DNA of 39,685 nucleotides, taken from a virus. This document shows, piece by piece, positions 1 through 8,045 of this stretch (position 1 is its first letter; every line of letters begins with the position of its first letter). A program made the translations under genes and the position numbers. The notes beneath the pieces were generated by a model, which worked only from the letters and a program-made list of their open reading frames with translations, was not told the origin of the DNA and searched no databases. The stretch lies in the IMG/VR virus record IMGVR_UViG_3300028384_000779, positions 1 through 39,685 of that record; one strand, given 5' to 3'.

Positions 1-18
1 TGATTTAAATGTCAACGC

Positions 19-3000
19 TTAGGCTACTCTCACCCACAATTTAATTGTGCTGTGGGTTGTCTGGGTAGACTGTACAGTGAGACCTGCCCAAGAATTATCG
101 TACTGTCCACTATACTGCTTAACATAGTTTCCAGTAAACGTGCCTTCATACGAAGCAATGTACTGTTTTGTGTACTGTCCTATATATGTCTTGGTGTATG
201 TCTTGTTGAATACCCCTTCAAATGTACCAGTATATTGCTTGGTGTAGTATCCTTCAAAAATTTGAGAATATTGACCTTGATACAATTTTGTGTACTGGCC
301 AATATATGCTTTCTCAAATTGGTTCAAGAATGTACCGTCGAACGTACCTTCATACTCTTTCGTGTACACTTTCAAGTACGTGCCACTGTATTGTCTTTGG
401 AATGATCCTTCGAACGTTCCAGTGTACTGACCAAGGTAAGTCTTTGTATACTGACCAGTATACGTTCCTACCCAGACTTTCACGAAGTCGCCAATGTACG
501 TACCTTCATAAGCCTTGTTGAAGGTTCCTTCAAATGAATTTCCAAACGACCCTTCATATGACTTAGTAAACTGTCTACTGTATTGCCCGGTATAACTCTT
601 AATATAGTTACCTGTAAACGAGCCTTCGTACTGCTTAGTATAGTTGCCGAGATACGTTTTGTTGTAAGAGCCTTCATACTGTTTAGTAAACGTACCTTCG
701 TATTCTTTGCTGTAGACTTTTAGATAAGTTCCGCTATACTGACGCTGGAAAGTACCCTCAAACAATCTGCTATACTGACCGACATAGCTCTTTGTAAATT
801 GTCCAACGTATGCACCAACATACGTTTTGTTATAATATCCAGTAAAGGTGCCTTCATATTGCTTAGTAAATACGCCTTCGAATTGCTTAGTGAATGCCCC
901 TTCAAACTGTCTACTGTACTGTCCAGTATAGCTCTTAACATAATTACCAAGGTACGTCTTATTAAATGTGCCTTCATAAATCTTATTGTATATGCCTAAG
1001 AACGTACCTTCATACTGCTTAGTGTAGTAGCCTGTAAACGATCCTTCATATTCCTTACTGTAAACTTTTAGATAAGTTCCGCTATATTGTCTCTGGAACG
1101 AACCTTCAAATGTTCCTGTATATTGGCCAATGTAAGTTTTCGTAAACTGTCTTGAGTAGACCCCTGTATAGGATTTTACAAAGTTTCCTGTAAACTGCCC
1201 AGCATATGATCTAGTGAACACTCCTTCAAACAATCTGCTGTAAGCGCCAACATAAGATTTAGTATACTGACCAGTGTAAACGCCTACATAAGTCTTCGTA
1301 AAGTTCTTATCAAACGAACCTTCATACTGCTTAGTGTATTGGCCAAGATATGTTTTAACATATGCCTTCTGCCATCTTGCTTGCCACTGCTTAGAGTACG
1401 TACCTGAATACACGCCTTGATATGCATGTGCACCTTCATATACGCCAACATAGTATCCAGTATAAATTCCAGAGTATGCTTTAGTATAAGTCTTGTTGTA
1501 GTAGCCAGTATAGTATCCAGTGTAATCACCAGCATATGTTCTTGAACCAGACCACAACTTAGCATATGCCTTAATGTACGCTACACTTATGTACGTCTTA
1601 TTGAATGCACCTTCAAACGATCCAGTGTACTGACCATTGTAGGTTCTAGTACCCTCGTACTGACCTGCGTATGACTTGATATACTGGGGTGCGTAAGAAC
1701 GGAGATAGTTTGTTGTGTATTGTCCTGTGTATGTTCTTGTACCAGCGTATGCTTTAGTATACGCTTTGTTGTATGTACCTTCGTACTGCTTTGTATAGAA
1801 CCCTGTGTATGTTCGCGAACCTTGGTACTGCGCTGCAAACTGACCAGCGTAGTGCTTGCTGAAAGAACCTTGGTAAGACTTGAGATAGTGTTTGACATAG
1901 CTTTTCGTATACGCCCTATTATAGTTACCAACATAATTTTTAGTGAACACGCCTTCATACAAAGCGCTGTAAATGTTAATATAATTCTTTGCATACAGTC
2001 CAGTGTATACTGCCAGATACTGTTTGTTAAATGATCCTTCGTATTGTTTAGAGTACTGCTTAACAAAAGCGCCTTCATACAGTGCTGTGTATTGCTTATT
2101 GTACTGTCCTACGTAAACCTTTAAGAATAAGCCAGTGTACGTCTTTGCGTACTGCTTAGCATACACGCCTTCATAATTCTTAGCGTAGTTTGTAGTATAG
2201 GTACCAGCATATGCGCCTTCATAGTTTTTACTGAATTGACCTGAGTACGCACCTTCATAGTTCTTACTAAACTGGCCAGTATACGTACCGCCATAAGAAC
2301 CAGTATAAACGCCTGCATACCCTTTGTTGTAAATCCCTTCATACGTCTTAGTATAGTTGGTACCATACGTTCCGCTATAATCCTTAGCGTAGTTTTTATT
2401 GTAATCACCAACATAGTTAGTTGCATACTGCTTGTTGTAGTTGGTTACATACGTTCCTGAGTAAGCGCCTTCGTAGTTCTTTGAGTAGTATCCAGTATAT
2501 GCAGCACCGTAGTTTTTATTGTATGTGCCAGTAAACGTGCCTTCGTATTGTTTATTAAAGGCGCCAGTAAACTGTCGCGTATAATGTTTAACGTAACTCT
2601 TTAGATACTGCTTTAAATAATTTCTACCATACGTACCAGAAAACTGTCTAGCATAGTTTCCGCCGTAATTCTTTTGCCAGTTTACTGCATATGTTTTTGT
2701 CCAGTTCTTAGCATATACGCCAGTATAAGCTCTTACATAAGCTCCAGTGTATTGCTTAGCATAGTTAGTCGCATAGTATCCAGTATACTGACTTGCATAG
2801 TTTCCAGAATAATTCTTCGTGTAATTGATAGTGTAATCTTTATTATAATTACCAGTATACGAACCAGAGAACGTTCTAGAATAAATGCCGGTGTATTGTC
2901 TATTGTAATTGATTACATAATCTTTATTGTAGTTGCCAGTATACGAGCCAGAGAACAAGTTTTCATACAAACCTGTATATTGTCTGTTATAGTTGATAGT

Positions 3001-5838
3001 GTAATCTTTATTATAGTTACCAGTATAGGATCCACTAAACACTCTCTCATACAAACCAGTGTATTGTCTGTTATAATTGATTACATAATCTTTATTATAG
3101 TTGCCAGTATAGGCTCCGCTGAACGCTCTCTCATACAAACCAGTGTATTGTCTGGTGTAGTTAACTACATACTGTTTATCATAGTTTCCAGTATATGAGC
3201 CAGAGAAAGTTCTAGACCAAAGACCCGTGTAAGCTCTTTGATACGCAATTACATAATTCTTTGCATAGTTGGCACCGTAGTATCCAATATAAACGCCCGA
3301 ATATGCACCAGCATAATTCTTCGTATAGTTTCTAACATAATCTCGGCTGTAGTTAGCTCCGTAGTATCCAGTGTATGTTCTATTATAGTACCCAATATAT
3401 GTAGAGCCAAACTGACGGGCCCAGTTCTTTGCCCATGCTTTCTGGTATGCACCTACCCAGTTGCGGGCATATGTGCCAGTGTATTGCTTTAAGTAATTGG
3501 TACCATACTGTCTGTTAAAGTTGCCCGTAAACTGTCTCGCCCAAATTCTATCGTATACACCAACCCACGCTTTCTGCCAAATCTTAGTGTAGTTGCCTGA
3601 AAACGTTTTGTTATATAATCCGGTATAGCCTCGGCTGTAATACCCAACGTATTGTCTATCGTAGTTCTTAGTCCAGTTACCAGTCCAGTTCTTAGTGTAG
3701 TTTACGTTACCAGTATACTGAATAGTTCCACCGCCGCCAGCATAATTAGCGCTGTAGAAACCTGTAAAGGACTCTTCTAATTCTGGATCAAATACAGTAC
3801 CACTCCATCCAGGACCAAGATAGTTAGTAGCAATATCGTTACTGTAGTTTACAGTGCCAACCCAGTTACCAATAAACACTCTGGTATAGTTGAGTGCGCC
3901 CTTTGCACCTGAGTTAAAGAACTGAGAATAATATCCAAGGAACGTGACTGATCTAGCATAGTTTGTTGCAGGACCTGTAAACTGTGCAGTGCGAGTGTAG
4001 TTGATTGCATAGTAGCCAATATATACTCTGTTGTATCTTCTAACCCAGTTACCTTGCCACGCTCTAGTCCACGTTTCAGCAACTTGTCTAACATAGTTGC
4101 CCGTGTAAATTCTATCATAGTTTACTAGGAACGTGCCAGTGTAGTAACCAGTAAAGTAACCTTCGAACAGGCGTTGATATGTTTTAGTCCACTGAACAAG
4201 ATAGTTAGTGCCATAGGTACCAGAATAGTATCCAGTGTATGTGCCTGAATAAAATGCTTGAGAATGCTTTACCCATGCCTTTGTCCATTGAACTGTCCAG
4301 TTACCAGCCCACGCCCTTGTCCAGTCACCTGCCCAAGCCTTAGCAAACTGCTTGACGTAATTCTTCTGGTAGTTTGTTGCATAGTATCCCGTGTATGCAC
4401 CTGTCCAGTTACCAGCCCACGCTTTACCAAACTGTCTAACGTAATCCTTGTTATAGTTTCTAGTGTATGTGCCAGAGAATTGTCTTTCATAGGCACCGGT
4501 CCACTGACGTTGCCATAACCCAGTATATGCCTTCTGATAGCTTGTACCATACGTTCCGCTAAACTGTCTATTATAAGCACCAGTCCACTGACGTTGGTAT
4601 AATTTTACGTAATTCTTTTGATAATTGGTCGCATAGGTTCCACTAAACTGTCTATTATAAGCACCAGTCCATTGACGCTGATACAGCTTGACATAATTCT
4701 TTTGATAATTGGTAGCGTACGTACCACTAAACTGTTTATTATAAGCACCAGTCCATTGACGCTGATACAGCTTAACGTAATTCTTCTGATAGTTAGTCGC
4801 ATACGTTCCGCTAAACTGTCTCTCATAAGCACCAGTCCATTGGCGCTGATACAACTTCACATAGTTCTTCTGATAGTTCCTTGCGTAGTACCCAGTATAC
4901 ACGCTTTCGTAAACACCAGCATAAGCCCTTTGATAGTTTGTGGTGTATTGACCAGTATACGTCTTATTGTATGTACCAGAGTACTGAGCACCATATGCTT
5001 TGTTCCATTGCTTCTGATAGTTTCTTGCATAGAACCCATCGAAGCCTTTTTCATATGCTCCAGTATATTGCTTGAGATACTGCTTACCGTAATTTCTGTT
5101 GTAGTTTATTGAAAATGTTCTAGCATATACGCCAGAATATGTTTTATTATAAAGTCCAACATATTGGCCTACGTACGCTTTGGTCCAGATTTTCTGGTAA
5201 GTACCTGCATATTGCTTCTGCCAGTTTCTAGCATAAATTCCAGTATATGCTTTTTGGTATGTCTTGGTATAATGCTTTGTCCAGTTAGTCTGGTACAGCT
5301 TAGTATAGTTTCTAACATACAAGCCAGTATACTGCTTAAGATATTGTTTGTTCCACTGACCTACTCCAGCATATGCTTTCTGATACTGCTTAACCCATGA
5401 ACCAATGTATTGCTTGGTATAGTGCTTGACAAAGTTAGCTGAATATTCTTTAGTCCAATTGCTTACGTACGTCTTTGTCCACAGACGATCAAACTGACCT
5501 ACATAAGTTTTCTGGTAGGCTTTAGTGTAAACGCCTACATACGTCTTAGTATAATTCTTAGTGTAGTTTCCAGCATACTCTCTAATGTAGGCTGTCTGAT
5601 ATGCCTTAGCATATGCTCCTACATAAGCAGTTTGATAGTTTCCAGTATATTCTCTGGTGTAATTCTGATTGTAGGTTTTAGCGTAGTTTTTATTAAATAC
5701 ACCAACAAACGTTCCGTGCAGGAAGTATCGTATACTGACCGGTGTACGACTTAATGTAATTGGTCGTATACTGACCATTGTACGTTCGCGTTCCTTCATA
5801 CTGTTTAGAGTACACCCTCTGGTAATTAATACCAGCAT
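19..5838 (-). CDS. Giant tetrapeptide-repeat tail fibre, distal (C-terminal) segment
   Basis: This is the 3' part of a fibre gene that starts at 8039. The first ~37 residues of the open frame (about 5838-5731) do not look like a start; they are out-of-frame read-through of the repeat. Real coding in this frame begins near 5728 and runs to the TAA at 19-21. Almost the whole product is a four-residue repeat with Tyr, Phe or Trp at every fourth position and Gly, Lys or Arg two residues later (for example NYTKTYVGVYTKAYQKTY). If the chain is beta, the aromatic and the Gly/Lys/Arg positions fall on one face, as expected for a fibrous trimer; this is inference. A non-repeat island with an acidic loop (FDPELEESF) lies around 3720-3960. 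The last ~20 residues leave the repeat and end in KLWVRVA. It follows the 1177-aa repeat fibre and the S74 fibre, which supports a tail-fibre role. Confidence 0.7.
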   Translation of the reverse strand: MLVLITRGCTLNSMKERERTMVSIRPITLSRTPVSIRYFLHGTFVGVFNKNYAKTYNQNYTREYTGNYQTAYVGAYAKAYQTAYIREYAGNYTKNYTKTYVGVYTKAYQKTYVGQFDRLWTKTYVSNWTKEYSANFVKHYTKQYIGSWVKQYQKAYAGVGQWNKQYLKQYTGLYVRNYTKLYQTNWTKHYTKTYQKAYTGIYARNWQKQYAGTYQKIWTKAYVGQYVGLYNKTYSGVYARTFSINYNRNYGKQYLKQYTGAYEKGFDGFYARNYQKQWNKAYGAQYSGTYNKTYTGQYTTNYQRAYAGVYESVYTGYYARNYQKNYVKLYQRQWTGAYERQFSGTYATNYQKNYVKLYQRQWTGAYNKQFSGTYATNYQKNYVKLYQRQWTGAYNRQFSGTYATNYQKNYVKLYQRQWTGAYNRQFSGTYGTSYQKAYTGLWQRQWTGAYERQFSGTYTRNYNKDYVRQFGKAWAGNWTGAYTGYYATNYQKNYVKQFAKAWAGDWTRAWAGNWTVQWTKAWVKHSQAFYSGTYTGYYSGTYGTNYLVQWTKTYQRLFEGYFTGYYTGTFLVNYDRIYTGNYVRQVAETWTRAWQGNWVRRYNRVYIGYYAINYTRTAQFTGPATNYARSVTFLGYYSQFFNSGAKGALNYTRVFIGNWVGTVNYSNDIATNYLGPGWSGTVFDPELEESFTGFYSANYAGGGGTIQYTGNVNYTKNWTGNWTKNYDRQYVGYYSRGYTGLYNKTFSGNYTKIWQKAWVGVYDRIWARQFTGNFNRQYGTNYLKQYTGTYARNWVGAYQKAWAKNWARQFGSTYIGYYNRTYTGYYGANYSRDYVRNYTKNYAGAYSGVYIGYYGANYAKNYVIAYQRAYTGLWSRTFSGSYTGNYDKQYVVNYTRQYTGLYERAFSGAYTGNYNKDYVINYNRQYTGLYERVFSGSYTGNYNKDYTINYNRQYTGLYENLFSGSYTGNYNKDYVINYNRQYTGIYSRTFSGSYTGNYNKDYTINYTKNYSGNYASQYTGYYATNYAKQYTGAYVRAYTGVYAKNWTKTYAVNWQKNYGGNYARQFSGTYGRNYLKQYLKSYVKHYTRQFTGAFNKQYEGTFTGTYNKNYGAAYTGYYSKNYEGAYSGTYVTNYNKQYATNYVGDYNKNYAKDYSGTYGTNYTKTYEGIYNKGYAGVYTGSYGGTYTGQFSKNYEGAYSGQFSKNYEGAYAGTYTTNYAKNYEGVYAKQYAKTYTGLFLKVYVGQYNKQYTALYEGAFVKQYSKQYEGSFNKQYLAVYTGLYAKNYINIYSALYEGVFTKNYVGNYNRAYTKSYVKHYLKSYQGSFSKHYAGQFAAQYQGSRTYTGFYTKQYEGTYNKAYTKAYAGTRTYTGQYTTNYLRSYAPQYIKSYAGQYEGTRTYNGQYTGSFEGAFNKTYISVAYIKAYAKLWSGSRTYAGDYTGYYTGYYNKTYTKAYSGIYTGYYVGVYEGAHAYQGVYSGTYSKQWQARWQKAYVKTYLGQYTKQYEGSFDKNFTKTYVGVYTGQYTKSYVGAYSRLFEGVFTRSYAGQFTGNFVKSYTGVYSRQFTKTYIGQYTGTFEGSFQRQYSGTYLKVYSKEYEGSFTGYYTKQYEGTFLGIYNKIYEGTFNKTYLGNYVKSYTGQYSRQFEGAFTKQFEGVFTKQYEGTFTGYYNKTYVGAYVGQFTKSYVGQYSRLFEGTFQRQYSGTYLKVYSKEYEGTFTKQYEGSYNKTYLGNYTKQYEGSFTGNYIKSYTGQYSRQFTKSYEGSFGNSFEGTFNKAYEGTYIGDFVKVWVGTYTGQYTKTYLGQYTGTFEGSFQRQYSGTYLKVYTKEYEGTFDGTFLNQFEKAYIGQYTKLYQGQYSQIFEGYYTKQYTGTFEGVFNKTYTKTYIGQYTKQYIASYEGTFTGNYVKQYSGQYDNSWAGLTVQSTQTTHSTIKLWVRVA
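25..1420 (-). repeat. 348-nt higher-order repeat, distal array
   Basis: A near-identical run coding QRQYSGTYLKVYSKEYEG recurs with its anchor base at 373, 721 and 1069, spacings of exactly 348 nt (116 residues, 29 tetrapeptides). The array is therefore made of long units that were duplicated as blocks, in addition to the basic 12-nt period. Confidence 0.75.
2800..3240 (-). repeat. 84-nt tandem repeat block A (28 residues)
   Basis: The anchor string coding the QYTGLY or QYTGIY part recurs at 2889, 2973, 3057, 3141 and (diverged) 3225, each 84 nt apart. Each unit codes 28 residues, seven tetrapeptides, of the type NYNRQYTGLYERVFSGSYTG followed by NYNKDYVI. Confidence 0.85.
4457..4880 (-). repeat. 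84-nt tandem repeat block B (28 residues)
   Basis: The anchor coding the RQWTGAY part recurs at 4497, 4581, 4665, 4749 and 4833, each exactly 84 nt apart. Units read NYQKNYVKLYQRQWTGAY plus a variable residue pair, then QFSGTYAT. The unit length equals that of block A although the sequence differs. Confidence 0.88.
5707..5734 (-). other. Frame change 2 in the giant fibre gene
   Basis: The middle fragment reads IKSYTGQYT to about 5729, while the next frame becomes repeat-like at GTFVGVFNKNY from about 5715 downward. Between the last Tyr codon (5732-5734) and the next in-register Phe codon (5707-5709) there are 22 bases, where the four-residue register needs 21. That fits a one-base excess. 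It does not compensate the change near 6085, so the three segments use three different frames. Confidence 0.6.
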
Positions 5839-5924
5839 ACGCCTTATTAAAGTATCCTGTATATTGGCCCGTGTAAGTTCTAGAACCTGAGAACTGTCTT
5901 GAAAATTGACCGATGTATGTTTTT

Positions 5925-7250
5925 ACCCAGTTGCCAACATATGCCTTCTGATACTGATCTGCATACTGCCCAGCAAACGTGCGTGAGCCCGAGTATACTC
6001 CTTCATACGTGCCTTCATATGTCTTGACATAGTCTTTGGTGTAGGTGCCTTCGTAATTGCCGGCAAACACGCCTTCAAACTGTCTGACGCCGGTACTGTT
6101 TTGTAAAGATGCCAGTAAATGTGCCTTCATATTGACCAACATACGCCTTTGTGTATGAGCCAGAGAACTGTCTTGAATAAGTTTTGTTAAAGACGCCAGT
6201 AAACGATCCCTCGTACTGCTTATTAAATGCACCTTCGAACTGACGGCTGTATTGGCCAGTGTATGATTTTAGATACGTACCGACATACTGACCAGTATAT
6301 TGCTTTACATAAATTCCAGAATACACGCCAACGTATGTTTTTGTAAACTGTTTGTTAAACGCGCCTTCGTATGATTTTGTGTACTGGCCAGTGTAAGTCT
6401 TTACAAAGTTGCCTAGATACGTTTTATTGAATACACCTTCAAACGTGCCCGTAAACAGTCCAAGGAACGTCCCAGTATATTGACCAACGTAAGCCTTTGT
6501 GTACTGACCAGTATAGTTTCCTACATACGTCTTAGTGTAGTTGCCAAGAAACGTTCGTTGATATTGTTTCGTGAAAACGCCTTCAAACGTTCCTTCATAC
6601 TGACCGGTATATGATTTTAGATATGTTCCGACGTATTGGCCTGTGTACTGTTTAATGTAAATTCCAACATACGCCTTTTCATATTGACCAGTGTATGTTT
6701 TAGTATAATTTCCAATGTACAGTTTTTCATATTGACCAACGTAAACGCCAGTATATGTTTTATTAAACACGCCCTCAAACGTACCAGTATACTGTTTAGT
6801 GTATACACCTAAGAACGTGTTGTCATATATGCCTGTGTACGTCTTAATATACGTACCAGTAAATGCTCTGGAATACGTATCAGTAAAATATCCAGTAAAC
6901 GTTCCTTCATATTGTTTCGTGAACGATCCTTCAAACTGGCGGCTATACTGACCAGTATAAGACTTTAGATAAGTTCCGACCCATTGACCAACGTATTGTT
7001 TTGTATAGATGCCAGTGTAGGTACCTACAAACGAACCTTCATACTGCTTGAGGAAAGTTCCTTCATATTGCTTTTCGTAGTTACCAGTAAATGTGCCTTC
7101 ATATTGGCCAACATAGGTTTTGGTAAACTGTCTACTATACTGTCCTGTATAGGACTTTATGTAATCCTTGGTAAACGAACCTTCGTAATTCTTTTCCCAT
7201 GCGTGAGTGTAGACGCCAGTATATACGCCAGTATATGTTTTATTGTACAG
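5925..7250 (-). repeat. 348-nt higher-order repeat, proximal array
   Basis: The DNA coding TYLKSYTGQY recurs with an AGAT anchor (plus strand) at 6271, 6619 and 6967, spacings of exactly 348 nt. This is the same long period as in the distal array of this gene, and the anchors are related in sequence (TTTAGATAAGTTCCG at both ends). Confidence 0.75.
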
Positions 7251-8039
7251 TCCAACGTAAGTTGCACCGTAAGAAGAATCTGTTACATTGTATCGAGTGT
7301 CAGTGATGGTGCCACGTTCTTCCCACGTTTCTCCAGGGCCAGCTGGATTAGACGCAGACAGCTTATACTGACCAATTCCTGTACTTGATATTTGATTTCT
7401 TAGTCTTGCAGTTAGTGTCTTAATGTCTGCATCAGACATTTCTCTGATGCTACTAGTGTTGTACAGTTTAGCAGGTCGAGTAGTAGAAGGAGCAGATACA
7501 CCCTTTGTCTTTCTCAACAAATAGTATACAGTCGATCCAGTAGTATTAGTAGAGAACTGCGAATCAGTTATTGTAGATCCAGTGTTAGTATACAGATCTG
7601 AGTCTGGATTCGATGAAGCAATTATGTATGATCCTAGACCATTTGCAACCAAATTAGATAGTGCACGGTCAATCAGCACATCGTTAAGGTTGTTACTATG
7701 CTCTGCAGCATACCCATTGTCGTCAATGAATAACGGATACACCATTGACGATTCAGATGCAGATGACAGATTTTGTCTCAGTGTGTACGTAGTAGTTGCT
7801 GTGGTATAAGGACCGGGATGATCTCCTACTGCGGATGCATCAGTGTATTTGGTATCGTCAAACGTTCCCGCATCGGTGCCTTGGCCACCGATGTTAATGG
7901 TTCCCTCAATGTTACTGGTATCAGTAGCGAACTGTGTCAGGATCTGATGAACCGCATAGTCCATCTCTGTGTCGGTCATCTCCTGTAAGCCAAGAAATGT
8001 TCCTCCACCAGTTGCTTTGATTCTTAAAGGGTTACCCAT
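6075..8039 (-). CDS. Giant tetrapeptide-repeat tail fibre, proximal (N-terminal) segment
   Basis: It starts at ATG 8039, seven bases after the stop of the upstream fibre gene, with no strong Shine-Dalgarno sequence. A perfect late box TATAAATA lies 51-58 bases upstream (8090-8097, minus strand). Residues 1 to ~255 are non-repetitive and begin MGNPLRIKATGGGTF...EMTDTEMDY, an N-terminus of the kind seen on structural proteins of marine T4-like phages; I take it as the virion-attachment part. From about residue 260 the aromatic tetrapeptide repeat starts and continues to the end. The reading frame closes at TGA 6075-6077, just after a 4-base excess in an RQF-coding unit; dropping four bases (ACAG) restores RQFEGVF in the next frame. 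As it stands the product is 654 aa. The intended protein would run on to position 19, about 2670 residues. Confidence 0.75.
   Translation of the reverse strand: MGNPLRIKATGGGTFLGLQEMTDTEMDYAVHQILTQFATDTSNIEGTINIGGQGTDAGTFDDTKYTDASAVGDHPGPYTTATTTYTLRQNLSSASESSMVYPLFIDDNGYAAEHSNNLNDVLIDRALSNLVANGLGSYIIASSNPDSDLYTNTGSTITDSQFSTNTTGSTVYYLLRKTKGVSAPSTTRPAKLYNTSSIREMSDADIKTLTARLRNQISSTGIGQYKLSASNPAGPGETWEERGTITDTRYNVTDSSYGATYVGLYNKTYTGVYTGVYTHAWEKNYEGSFTKDYIKSYTGQYSRQFTKTYVGQYEGTFTGNYEKQYEGTFLKQYEGSFVGTYTGIYTKQYVGQWVGTYLKSYTGQYSRQFEGSFTKQYEGTFTGYFTDTYSRAFTGTYIKTYTGIYDNTFLGVYTKQYTGTFEGVFNKTYTGVYVGQYEKLYIGNYTKTYTGQYEKAYVGIYIKQYTGQYVGTYLKSYTGQYEGTFEGVFTKQYQRTFLGNYTKTYVGNYTGQYTKAYVGQYTGTFLGLFTGTFEGVFNKTYLGNFVKTYTGQYTKSYEGAFNKQFTKTYVGVYSGIYVKQYTGQYVGTYLKSYTGQYSRQFEGAFNKQYEGSFTGVFNKTYSRQFSGSYTKAYVGQYEGTFTGIFTKQYRRQTV
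6081..6092 (-). other. Frame change 1 in the giant fibre gene (4-nt excess)
   Basis: On the minus strand the reading is TACCGGCGTCAGACAGTTTGAAGG. Sister units in the same gene read TAC-AGC-CGT-CAG-TTC-GAA-GG (Y S R Q F E G). Removing ACAG, or equally one copy in the overlapping CAGACAG, restores the sister pattern. The frame then passes from the proximal segment to the middle fragment. Confidence 0.7.
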
Positions 8040-8045
8040 GTACTA

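Larger units (their letters stand above)
5693..6232 (-). pseudogene. Middle fragment of the giant repeat fibre, in a third frame
   Basis: Residues from about 6085 down to 5732 carry the same aromatic tetrapeptide repeat (VRQFEGVFAGNYEG through IKSYTGQYT) but in a frame different from both flanking segments. The part above 6085 and the last ~12 residues are not repeat-like, so the ORF ends are artefacts of the frame changes and there is no start of its own. The fragment contains three phase-breaking motifs of the form G[ST]RT[YF]xG and resembles the 1500-1850 part of the distal segment, which suggests an internal duplication. It is best read as the bridge between the proximal segment and the distal segment of one gene. 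There is no stop codon inside its repeat portion, so the break is recent or is a sequence error. Confidence 0.65.

Noticed and set aside
1-18. A terminator after the giant fibre gene
   Set aside because: Only 18 bases lie beyond the stop codon in this window and no hairpin with a T-run can be seen.
2674-3198. A 174-aa plus-strand open frame inside the giant fibre (and similar ones at 4618-5112 and 1720-2034)
   Set aside because: These are shadows of the 12-nt period: a repeat free of stops on one strand tends to be open on the other. They consist of low-complexity Ile/Ser/Val/Cys runs with no ribosome site.
2800-4880. Regular 84-nt repeats as a CRISPR array
   Set aside because: Units are coding and similar along their whole length; there are no unique spacers, no palindromic repeat and no cas genes.
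5731-5838. The Met at 5838 as a true start of a separate fibre gene
   Set aside because: The first ~37 residues are not repeat-like and overlap in-frame repeat coding in the middle fragment's frame; no ribosome site or late box lies in front.
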